Shown here one piece after another: positions 55,996 through 64,000 of a DNA stretch of 64,000 nt (position 1 is the first letter of the stretch; every line of letters begins with the position of its first letter). The translations under genes were made by a program, and so were the position numbers. Source of the DNA: an uncultured Clostridia bacterium (GTDB lineage Bacteria > Bacillota > Clostridia > Oscillospirales > Acutalibacteraceae); the NCBI GenBank assembly GCA_946407065.1, contig CAMJMQ010000007.1:45017-109016 (forward strand). Reading direction: 5' to 3'. Under the pieces are notes generated by a model. The model worked only from the letters and a program-made list of their open reading frames with translations. It had not been told where the DNA came from and ran no database searches.

Positions 55996-56073
55996 CATTG
56001 CGAAGCACGCCGGTGCTGTAGCAATTTCAATCGATCAATCGTCATTGCGAAGCTCACAAGAGCTGTGGCAATC
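55996..56073. repeat. Two tandem REP-like hairpins (CATTGCGAAGC..GCTGT(A/G)GCAAT)
   Basis: 55996-56026 CATTGCGAAGCACGCCGGTGCTGTAGCAATT; 56043-56073 CATTGCGAAGCTCACAAGAGCTGTGGCAATC. Confidence 0.8.
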
Positions 56074-56104
56074 TCAACCGAATATAGATTAAGGAGAGAT
56101 AGAT

Positions 56105-56578
56105 ATGAGCAAACAATTAGTCGCCTATTTTTCGGCAAGCGGCACCACTGCGCGCGTTGCCAAAGATCTGGCAAAGGCGGCAGGCGCGGATCTGTATGAG
56201 ATCAAACCCGCCGTACCCTATACAAGAGCCGACCTCAACTGGCAGGATAAAAACTCCCGCAGTTCGCTGGAAATGAGGGATAAAAGCTCCCGACCCGCGC
56301 TGGCGGATACCGACGCAAATATCGCGGACTACGACACTATCTTTGTCGGCTTCCCGATCTGGTGGTACGTCGCGCCGACGATCATCAACAGCTTTTTAGA
56401 GGCGTATGATTTCAGCGGCAAGAAGATCGTGCTGTTCGCCACCTCGGGCGGCTCGGGCTTCGGCAAGGCGGTCGCGGGATTACAGCCGAGCGCACCGAGC
56501 GCGACTATCGTGGAAGGCGCGCTCCTCAACGGCAGACCGAATGAAGCAAAGCTCAAAGCCTTCGCCGACAAATTCTAA
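56105..56578 (+). CDS. Flavodoxin (cytosolic)
   Basis: [83 protein letters not shown]. Confidence 0.96.
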   Translation: MSKQLVAYFSASGTTARVAKDLAKAAGADLYEIKPAVPYTRADLNWQDKNSRSSLEMRDKSSRPALADTDANIADYDTIFVGFPIWWYVAPTIINSFLEAYDFSGKKIVLFATSGGSGFGKAVAGLQPSAPSATIVEGALLNGRPNEAKLKAFADKF

Positions 56579-56600
56579 GCAAAATACTAAGGCATACAAA

Positions 56601-56639
56601 ACACCGCGGAAAGCGTCCTGCTCTCCGCGGTGTTTTTTT
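56601..56639. terminator. Hairpin ACACCGCGGAAAGCGTCCTGCTCTCCGCGGTGTTTTTTT
   Basis: Stem plus T-tract. Confidence 0.85.
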
Positions 56640-56662
56640 CTGTTCATACTAAGTATCAAATA

Positions 56663-59227
56663 TCAGTCCTTGCGATAGGGGGTATCGCTGAGCGGCAGGC
56701 TCTGGCGGAACTTGCCGTCGTATTTGTAATACGCGAGCGCGCAGGCGGGTGCGGTCGGGATCATGCACAGCTCGCCGCAGCCCTTCGCGCCCAGTGAGAA
56801 CGGCAGCTTGTCCTCTTCCTTGGGGCGACAGAGGATGACCTCCAGCTCGGGCGCTTCATCCGCGCGCATAAAGCCGATCCTGCCGATCCTCGACACGGGG
56901 TAACCGTCCTTGCACTCGAACTTTTCGGTCACGCCGTAGCCGATACCCATGACCATACCGCCCTCGATCTGTCCCTCGACGGACTGGATGTTGACGGGTG
57001 TGCCGACGTCAAAGGCGGACACCGCCTTCTTGATCTTACCGTCATCACCGAGTACGATCAATTGGACTCCGTATGAATAGGAGATATGGCTGACGGGGTT
57101 CTCCTTGATCGCGCCGAGGGGGTCGGTCTTGGCGCTGTATTCGCCGAAGAACTCCTCTCCCTCAAGATCGGAAAGAGTTTTACCATCCGCCAAGGCGGCT
57201 TTGAGCTTCTCCCCTACCCTGCGTGCTGCCTCACCGGTCATCACCGTCTGGCGCGAGGCGGTCGAGGTGCCCGCGTCGGGGGTACGAATCGTGTCGGAGG
57301 TCTCAAAGAAGAACAGCGCGGGGTCGAGCTCCGTCACATGGCAGATCTCGGTGAGCACCATCTGACCGATGCCCTGACCCATACAGGCGGCGGAGGTACG
57401 GATATGGATCCTGCCGTCCTCGATCGAGAGCAGGACGCGTCCGATATCCTTCTTGCCCATACCGGTGCCCGAGTTCTTGAAGCCGCAGGCAAGTCCGACA
57501 TACTTGTTGCCGTAGTAAATGTCCTTGACCGCGTCGAGGCACGCCTCCATGTTGGTGTTGGGATCGGCGGTCTGCCCGTTCGGGAGGATATCGCCGGGCT
57601 TGATGGCGTTGCGGCGGCGGAACTCCCACGGATCGATGCCCACCATCTCGGCGAGCAGATTAATATTGCTCTCGGTCGCAAAGCAGCTCTGGGTCACGCC
57701 GAAGCCGCGAAAAGCGCCCGAAGGGGTGTTATTGGTATAGACCGACATGCCGAAGATGTCGATATTCTGATAGTTGTACGGACCTGCCGCGTGGGTACAG
57801 GCGCGGTGGAGCACAGGGCCGCCGAGCGAGGCATAAGCGCCGGTATCGGCGATGATCACGCCCTTCATGCCGGTGAGGATGCCGTTTTCGTCACAGGCGG
57901 TAGTGAACTCCATCTCCATCGGGTGGCGCTTGACGTGATAGTCAAGGCTCTCCTGACGGCTGTACTTGACCTTGACGGGGCGCTTGGTGTACCACGCCAT
58001 CAACGCAGCGTAGGGCTGGACGCTCATATCCTCCTTGCCGCCGAAGCCGCCGCCGACAAGCGGCGCGCGGACATGCACCTTTTCGGGTGCGAGCCCCAGT
58101 GCTTTACTGCACTCGCGCTGTACGTCATAGATACTCTGGCTGGAGGTGTAGATCAGCAGTCCGTCGTCGCCCTCGGGGAGCGCCACACAGCACTCAGGCT
58201 CCATAAAGCCGTGCTCCTGCCACGAGGTCTTGTACTTGCGGGTCACGACGAATTTGGAATTCTTGATCGCCTCGTCGGCGTTGCCGCGCACGAGGTTGGC
58301 GCGGCTCATCACGTTGCCGTCCTCATGGATCAGCGGCGCGTCACCCTTCAGCGCCTCATAGGGTGAGGTCAGGGGGGTCAGCTCCGTATAATCGACCTCG
58401 ATCAGATCGAGGATCTCCTGCAAAGACTCCTGCTTGGTGGACGCGATGACCGCCAGCACGTTGCCGACATACTTGGTGATATCGCCCTCGCCGAGCATGA
58501 CGTCCCAGTCCTGCTTGATGTGTCCGATCTTGTTGTTCTTGACGTCGGCTTTAGTGAGGATCTCGACACAGTCGGGGTGCTGTATCGCGCGGGAAAAATC
58601 GATCTTGTTGATCCGCGCGCGGGGGTACTTCGAATACAGCCCCTTGGCGTACAGCATGCCGTCAAAATACAGATCGTCGGCAAAGAGCCCCGTGCCGTTG
58701 ACCTTCTCCTTCGCGTCGATCCGCTGGGCATACTCGTCCATGTGCAGGGTCGTGGGGGGCTTGGGGAGCTCACACTTCTCGCGGAAGTAATCCGCCGCGA
58801 GCAGGATCGCGTCCTCGATCTTTTTGTAGCCGGTACAGCGGCAGAGATTGCCCTTGATGGCTTTCTTGACGTCAGCGCGTGTCGGGTTGAGGTTTTCATC
58901 CAACAGCGACTTTGCCGAGATGATCATGCCGGGGATGCAGAAGCCGCATTGTACCGCGCCCGCTTCGGCAAAGCAGTGCTCATATACGCGCATTTCCTCA
59001 GGGTCGATGCCCTCGACGGTCAGCACCTTTTTGCCCTGTAGCTTTGACAGGGATACGACGCACGCCTTGGTCTTTTTGCCGTCGACGAGGACGGTACAGG
59101 TGCCGCATACGCCCTCGGAGCACCCGTCCTTGGCGGCGGTCAGACGCAGATCGTCACGCAGAAAACGGAGCAGCTTTTTATCATGAGCGGATTCATAATC
59201 TTTTCCGTTGATATTGACTGTAAACAT
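56663..59227 (-). CDS. Molybdenum hydroxylase of the (probably selenium-dependent) xanthine dehydrogenase type, [2Fe-2S] and Mo-binding domains fused
   Basis: GCSEGVCGTCTVLVDGKKTKAC..VQCGFCIPGMIISAKSLL..GNLCRCTGYKKIEDA; RAPLVGGGFGGKED; GAFRGFGVTQSCFA; GAKGCGE. Confidence 0.92.
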   Translation of the reverse strand: MFTVNINGKDYESAHDKKLLRFLRDDLRLTAAKDGCSEGVCGTCTVLVDGKKTKACVVSLSKLQGKKVLTVEGIDPEEMRVYEHCFAEAGAVQCGFCIPGMIISAKSLLDENLNPTRADVKKAIKGNLCRCTGYKKIEDAILLAADYFREKCELPKPPTTLHMDEYAQRIDAKEKVNGTGLFADDLYFDGMLYAKGLYSKYPRARINKIDFSRAIQHPDCVEILTKADVKNNKIGHIKQDWDVMLGEGDITKYVGNVLAVIASTKQESLQEILDLIEVDYTELTPLTSPYEALKGDAPLIHEDGNVMSRANLVRGNADEAIKNSKFVVTRKYKTSWQEHGFMEPECCVALPEGDDGLLIYTSSQSIYDVQRECSKALGLAPEKVHVRAPLVGGGFGGKEDMSVQPYAALMAWYTKRPVKVKYSRQESLDYHVKRHPMEMEFTTACDENGILTGMKGVIIADTGAYASLGGPVLHRACTHAAGPYNYQNIDIFGMSVYTNNTPSGAFRGFGVTQSCFATESNINLLAEMVGIDPWEFRRRNAIKPGDILPNGQTADPNTNMEACLDAVKDIYYGNKYVGLACGFKNSGTGMGKKDIGRVLLSIEDGRIHIRTSAACMGQGIGQMVLTEICHVTELDPALFFFETSDTIRTPDAGTSTASRQTVMTGEAARRVGEKLKAALADGKTLSDLEGEEFFGEYSAKTDPLGAIKENPVSHISYSYGVQLIVLGDDGKIKKAVSAFDVGTPVNIQSVEGQIEGGMVMGIGYGVTEKFECKDGYPVSRIGRIGFMRADEAPELEVILCRPKEEDKLPFSLGAKGCGELCMIPTAPACALAYYKYDGKFRQSLPLSDTPYRKD

Positions 59228-59242
59228 AAAATCACCTTGATA

Positions 59243-59274
59243 GTTAGGAGTGAGGAGTTAGGAGTGAGGAGTGG
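59243..59274. repeat. Heptameric tandem repeat (GTTAGGA GTGAGGA)2
   Basis: GTTAGGA GTGAGGA GTTAGGA GTGAGGA GTGG. Confidence 0.9.
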
Positions 59275-59386
59275 ATGGTGGGATATCCATACGCGCTTTG
59301 AAATGTCAATCGGCGAATGCTTTCTCGCCGAAAGTGACTCCACCCTCTGTTGCTGCGCGACATTTTCCCAAAGGGAGCCTTTTTTT

Positions 59387-60202
59387 CTACTTCATTGAAG
59401 CGAAATAATCCTTGAACAGGTTGGTCACGACCGTTTTGCGGTATTCCGCGGACACTCTGCCGCGGGTGAAGGTCATCTTCTCGATGAAGCGCTCGGCATA
59501 GGCGTCGGCGTTGGCGCTCACCTCATCGACCGACTTGCCGATCAGGGTCGCCTCCACCTCACGATAGCGGGTGAATTTGCCCTCGCCGATCACGGTGGCG
59601 GAGATCGCTTGGATCACGCCGTTATGCACCTCATACGCGCCCGCGAAGGCGACGCGCGAGATCGCCAGCGCGCTTCTGCCGCCGATCTTCTTGTAATAAT
59701 ACGGCAGGGCGCATTTCTCCTTCGGGAGCAGGATCTCGGCGATCAGCTCGTCGTCAGCGATGTTGGTCACGCCGCGGCGCACGCAGAAATCGTCAAAAGG
59801 AATCACACGTTCACCCTTTGCCGATACCAGACGGACACGCCCGTCCAGCGCAAAGCCCGCCAAGACAGAGTCCGCTTTATCGGACGCGTTGCCGAGGTTG
59901 CCGCCGAAGGTGCCCGCGTTACGGATCGCGGGTGCGGCGATACGCGAGATCGCCTCTTTCATCAAAGGCGGGACAAGATCACTGTCAAGCGCCTGTGTAA
60001 AGGTGACCGCCGCACCGATGCGGATGTACGCATCATCCTGCGTGATCTGCCTGAGCTCATCGATATCGTTCAAAAAGAGATAGACCGCGTCGGGGATGTT
60101 CCTGACCATCAGGTCGGTACCGCCGGCGTAGGGGGTCACACTCACGCGGCTCTTGATCTCGACCGCTTCCTGTAATGTGGTGGGTTTATATCCGTTTACC
60201 AT
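59387..60202 (-). CDS. Xanthine dehydrogenase FAD-binding subunit
   Basis: GYKPTTLQEAVEIKSRVSVTPYAGGTDLMVRN..AISRIAAPAIRNAGTFGGNLGNASDKADS. Confidence 0.94.
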   Translation of the reverse strand: MVNGYKPTTLQEAVEIKSRVSVTPYAGGTDLMVRNIPDAVYLFLNDIDELRQITQDDAYIRIGAAVTFTQALDSDLVPPLMKEAISRIAAPAIRNAGTFGGNLGNASDKADSVLAGFALDGRVRLVSAKGERVIPFDDFCVRRGVTNIADDELIAEILLPKEKCALPYYYKKIGGRSALAISRVAFAGAYEVHNGVIQAISATVIGEGKFTRYREVEATLIGKSVDEVSANADAYAERFIEKMTFTRGRVSAEYRKTVVTNLFKDYFASMK

Positions 60203-60672
60203 AATCCGTCACCCTCCTTTGCAGCGTTGAGCACCGCGTTCACGATCGCGTTGTAGCCGGTGCAGCGGCAGATATTGCCCGACAGCGCCGTGCGTACCTC
60301 TTCTTCGGTAGGATGCGCGTTTTTACTGAGCAGCGCCTCCGCGGCAAGGATCATGCCGGGGATGCAGAAGCCGCATTGTACCGCGCTGAGATCGGCAAAG
60401 GCCTTGGAGAGCGCCGCAAAACGCGCCGTCTCACGATAGCCCTCAACGGTGACGATCTCATGCGCATCGACCGCACCCATCGCGACACAGCAGGAGTTGA
60501 CCAGCACGCCGTCGATCAGCACCGCGCACGCGCCGCACTCACCCTCCTTACAGCCGCATTTCACGCTTTTCATATCATAGGTATCGCGCAAAACATCCAG
60601 CAGGCGATCAGCCGCCGATCCGTCATAGCACGTGTCTTTTCCGTTGAGTCTAAAGTGGATACCGTTCATCAC
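60196..60672 (-). CDS. Xanthine dehydrogenase [2Fe-2S] subunit
   Basis: VKCGCKEGECGACAVLIDGVLVNSC..VQCGFCIPGMILAAEALL..GNICRCTGYNAIVNAV. Confidence 0.96.
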   Translation of the reverse strand: MMNGIHFRLNGKDTCYDGSAADRLLDVLRDTYDMKSVKCGCKEGECGACAVLIDGVLVNSCCVAMGAVDAHEIVTVEGYRETARFAALSKAFADLSAVQCGFCIPGMILAAEALLSKNAHPTEEEVRTALSGNICRCTGYNAIVNAVLNAAKEGDGLW

Positions 60673-62813
60673 AGCACCTCCTTATTCAGTTCCAGGATGA
60701 CGTCCTCGGTGGAGAACGGGATCGCGTTCAGGCGATGCTTCTTCATCCCGCCGAGCGCCATTTCGACCGCTTCCAGATAGGCGGGAGGCGGCGCGACCAG
60801 CGGCAGCTCACCCGCGCCCTTCGCGCCGTAGGGGCCGTCGGGATATTCTTCGACATGCATCTTCGCCACCATATGCGGTACATCCATTGTGGTGGGCACC
60901 AGATAATCGGTGAAGCTGTTGTTGCGGATCCTGCCCTTGTTATCATAGCTCATCTTCTCGATCGAGGCATAGCCCAAGCCTTGCAGGAAGCCGCCCTCCA
61001 TCTGTCCGACGACGATGTTGTAGTCCACGGGAGTACCGACGTCAAAGTTGCCGTACGCGCCGAGGATCTCGACAACGCCGGTGTAGGTGTCGACCTCGAC
61101 CTCGACGGCGCTGACCGCCCACGCGTAGGTGGGATAAGCGTCGCCCTCAAAGCGGTCGAGATAGAACGGGATCATGAAGTCGGGCTGTTTGTAATGCTCC
61201 TCGACCTCCTGCTCCTTGCCTTCCTCCCAGATACCGCGGAGCTTGATTGCGGCACGGCGCAGCAGCTCGCCGACGATCATCAGCGAACGGGACGCGACCG
61301 TGGGGCCCGAATCGGGCACACGCGCGGTATCGGGATGGCTGTAATAGACCTTATCCAAGGGGATGTTCAACTCATGCGCGACGATCTTCGGGAAGGTCGT
61401 GCGAACGCCCTGACCGATATCGCCGTTGGAGGCGAGCACCTCAACGGTGCCGTCGGCATATTTGCGCAGCTTGGCAGTCGCCTTGATCATGTCGCGCTCG
61501 CCCGAGCCGGTAAAGCCCGCGCCGTGGAAGATCGCCGAGAAGCCGATACCCTTACGGTATCTGCCCGACTGCGGCCTGCTGTATTCGATGTGCTTGCGTC
61601 TGAGGTCACACAGCTCGTCGACCTCGTCGAGCATCGCGGGGATCGGGACAGGGAAATGATACCTGCCCTGTGTGGAGGTCATATCGCCCTGTTTGGCGAA
61701 GTGCTTCTGCTTGAATGCAATGCTGTCGATCCCCAGATCCTGTGCGATATGATCCATCATCATCTCGATGGCGAAGAAGGTCTGGGGCGCGCCGAACCCG
61801 CGGTACGCACCGCAGGGAGTGGTATTGGTCTTGACCGCCTTGCCTGTCACACGCACGTTGGGGATGTTGTAGATGCCGGGCGCGGCGATGATACCGCGCT
61901 GTAAGACGACCGCGCTGAGGGTCGAGTACGCGCCCGCGTCAAAACGAACGTCCGCTTCGACAGCGGTCACCATGCCGTCCTTGACGGCGAGCTTGTATTT
62001 GGATAATGACGGATGGCGCTTGGGGGTGAATTCCAGATCCTCACGGCGGTTGTAGACGCAGCGCACCGGCTGACCGGTTTTCTTTGCCGCTACCGCGACC
62101 TGACAGCCTAAGATGGAGGGGAAATCCTCCTTGCCGCCGAAGCCGCCGCCTGTTACATCCTGCAAAATATGCACACCCTCGGGGCCTGTTCCCATCGCTC
62201 TGGCGACAGCGCCGTGGACGTAGTAGGGGCATTGCAGAGAGCCGTGGACGAACATCCTGCCGTCCTCCTCAGGCTCCGCCATCATGCCCTGCGGCTCTAA
62301 GTAGGTCTGATCCTGATAGCCGGTGGTGAACTCTTCCTCATAGACCTTATCCGCCTCGGCGAACGCCTTGTCGACGTCGCCGTGACCGAAGTGATAGTCA
62401 AAGAAGGTGGTGTCGCCGTTCCTCAGATCGAGCATCGGCTCGAGCTCCTCGTACTCGACCTCGATCTTTTTGAGCAGTGCTTCGACGGCCTTTTCATCGG
62501 GGCCGACGACCATACCGATCGGCTCGCCGATATATTCCACCGTGTCACGGCAAAAGACCGGTGTGTCATCGAGTACGATATTGACGTTGTTATCGCCGGG
62601 GATATCGTTGCGGTCGACCCAATAATATCCCTCGGGCAGCTCGGGCACAGTGACAGAGAGCACCTTTGCCTTTGCATAGATCGAATGGAGCAGTCTGCCG
62701 CAAAGGATCTTTTTTCCGCTTGCGGTCAGGTTATAGTCGTCGACATAGACCGAACGACCTTCGATCTTCGGGTCATGGTCTTTTTTCTTGACCGATTGAC
62801 ATATCTCTTTCAT
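60669..62813 (-). CDS. Xanthine dehydrogenase molybdenum-binding subunit
   Basis: MKEICQSVKKKDHDPKIEGRSVYVDDYNL..VTGGGFGGKEDFPSILGCQ..GAYRGFGAPQTFFAIE..GAKGAGELPLV; RBS GGAGGT. Confidence 0.95.
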   Translation of the reverse strand: MKEICQSVKKKDHDPKIEGRSVYVDDYNLTASGKKILCGRLLHSIYAKAKVLSVTVPELPEGYYWVDRNDIPGDNNVNIVLDDTPVFCRDTVEYIGEPIGMVVGPDEKAVEALLKKIEVEYEELEPMLDLRNGDTTFFDYHFGHGDVDKAFAEADKVYEEEFTTGYQDQTYLEPQGMMAEPEEDGRMFVHGSLQCPYYVHGAVARAMGTGPEGVHILQDVTGGGFGGKEDFPSILGCQVAVAAKKTGQPVRCVYNRREDLEFTPKRHPSLSKYKLAVKDGMVTAVEADVRFDAGAYSTLSAVVLQRGIIAAPGIYNIPNVRVTGKAVKTNTTPCGAYRGFGAPQTFFAIEMMMDHIAQDLGIDSIAFKQKHFAKQGDMTSTQGRYHFPVPIPAMLDEVDELCDLRRKHIEYSRPQSGRYRKGIGFSAIFHGAGFTGSGERDMIKATAKLRKYADGTVEVLASNGDIGQGVRTTFPKIVAHELNIPLDKVYYSHPDTARVPDSGPTVASRSLMIVGELLRRAAIKLRGIWEEGKEQEVEEHYKQPDFMIPFYLDRFEGDAYPTYAWAVSAVEVEVDTYTGVVEILGAYGNFDVGTPVDYNIVVGQMEGGFLQGLGYASIEKMSYDNKGRIRNNSFTDYLVPTTMDVPHMVAKMHVEEYPDGPYGAKGAGELPLVAPPPAYLEAVEMALGGMKKHRLNAIPFSTEDVILELNKEVL

Positions 62814-62956
62814 GTATGCACCTCCTGATGCTGTGAATGGATTGTTGATAGATCGACGGAATTTGCGGGACAGCCGTATCGAATCGGCGGCCTCCGTCAT
62901 AAAAGTGTAAAGCGCCCACCTCGCCTGTATCACAACACGGCGAAGCAAGCACATTC

Positions 62957-63688
62957 TCACATATGATTTAGATGATTTGACAGCGTGCCATTGTTGAGCA
63001 TAGCAGCGTAATCCTCGGGCGTGTCGAGATCGGTCATGATCCCCTTGTCGGTGAGCTCGAGCACCTTTTGCGGAACGCCGTTGAGAACTGCCCTCAGACC
63101 GCCGTCACCCCGATAACTCCTGATCGCGGGAATCAGTGATGCAGCGATCAGCGGCGGATGGCCTTTTCTGCCGTTGAAGGAGGGGAAGATCACCGTATGC
63201 GCGCCGTCGAACGCCTCAACCAGCGCATGGAGCGTGTCGCTCCCGACAGCAGGCATATCGCCGGGCAGAAGAAAGAAGCCGTCACATTCTCCCAAGGACT
63301 CCAACCCGATCTGCACGGAATAGAGCATATCGGTGTCGCGATAGTTGGGATTGCGCACGATAGTTACGCTGTCGCCGAAGCGCTCTCTCAGTATGCGCTC
63401 CACTTCATCGGCGTGATTACCCAGCACGACGACCGCCCTCTGCGCTACCTTTAATGCGGCGCCTACGGTACATTCGATCACCGTGCTGTCACGGCACGGC
63501 AGCAGCGGCTTGAACGCCTTCATGCGCGAGGACATACCCGCGGCGGGTATCACCGCGCCGATCTTCCGTATGTCGCCCGTATTCTTCGGCACCTGCCTCA
63601 ACTCCCCATCTCCTGCTTCATCCATTTCCGTACAAAAGCTGTGCCCGATCGGGCGGCTTAATATTATCATAAACTGCCTGTATCGCAC
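62957..63688 (-). CDS. MobA/MocA-like nucleotidyltransferase (molybdenum cofactor maturation)
   Basis: IGAVIPAAGMSSRMKAFKPLLPCRDSTVIE..GFFLLPGDMPAVGSDTLHALVEAF; start uncertain (internal ATG at 63625). Confidence 0.9.
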   Translation of the reverse strand: MRYRQFMIILSRPIGHSFCTEMDEAGDGELRQVPKNTGDIRKIGAVIPAAGMSSRMKAFKPLLPCRDSTVIECTVGAALKVAQRAVVVLGNHADEVERILRERFGDSVTIVRNPNYRDTDMLYSVQIGLESLGECDGFFLLPGDMPAVGSDTLHALVEAFDGAHTVIFPSFNGRKGHPPLIAASLIPAIRSYRGDGGLRAVLNGVPQKVLELTDKGIMTDLDTPEDYAAMLNNGTLSNHLNHM

Positions 63689-63923
63689 CGCGTGAGCGCT
63701 CTCACGCCCTGCTATTTAACCGATCGTTTTCGCCGATTAAAAAGCGATTATCATAATATGTATATATGGTTTTATTTTATCACAAAACACTATATTGTCA
63801 ATCTGTTTTTGAAACATTTTGACCATAATAACCAAAAAGATTGAGATTCCTTTGATTCGACCCCATTCGCCCTTGACAAAACTGCCGCAGAGTGATAACA
63901 TATAGAGGCTGAAAGGCAGATAT

Positions 63924-64000
<77 letters not shown>

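Noticed and set aside
57086-58366. 426-aa and other plus-strand ORFs opposite the molybdenum hydroxylases
   Set aside because: Shadow ORFs of strongly supported minus-strand genes.

Overview
64 kb window from a Firmicute-like (probably gut clostridial/Ruminococcus-like; inference) chromosome. Order: 3' end of trpB and trpA; a decayed tRNA-Ala-like locus; an IS-rich accessory stretch (about 1.2-12.5 kb) with a LytS-type two-component system, tandem secreted beta-helix genes (one truncated), an IS200-type element, an intact IS1182-type element plus two IS1182-end remnants, an orphan barstar, and recombinase/TnpV scars; an ATP-activated 2-hydroxyacyl-CoA-dehydratase-like / double-cubane-like operon with membrane polyferredoxin, small Cys protein, SafE-like membrane protein and two-component system (12.7-21.1 kb); a cytosolic ParB-like/BMP fusion; an alpha-galactoside/raffinose-type utilisation locus (GH2, amylosucrase-like GH13, PfkB kinase, galT, galK, GH36, AraC, ABC importer, msmK-like ATPase, galM; 24.5-44.5 kb); a methyltransferase-STAS fusion; a flavodoxin-rich redox region (47-56.6 kb) that includes a secreted dockerin-flavodoxin and a lipoprotein flavodoxin in two operons sharing the same dual-palindrome promoter beside a TetR gene; a xanthine-dehydrogenase-type molybdenum hydroxylase cluster; and initiator tRNA-fMet at the right edge. 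The strongest candidates for undescribed biology are the exported-flavodoxin regulon (48.4-56.6 kb) and the activase/D-component/membrane polyferredoxin operon (12.7-19.1 kb). No CRISPR array or prophage was seen. All family calls are from reading sequence motifs; no database search was run.
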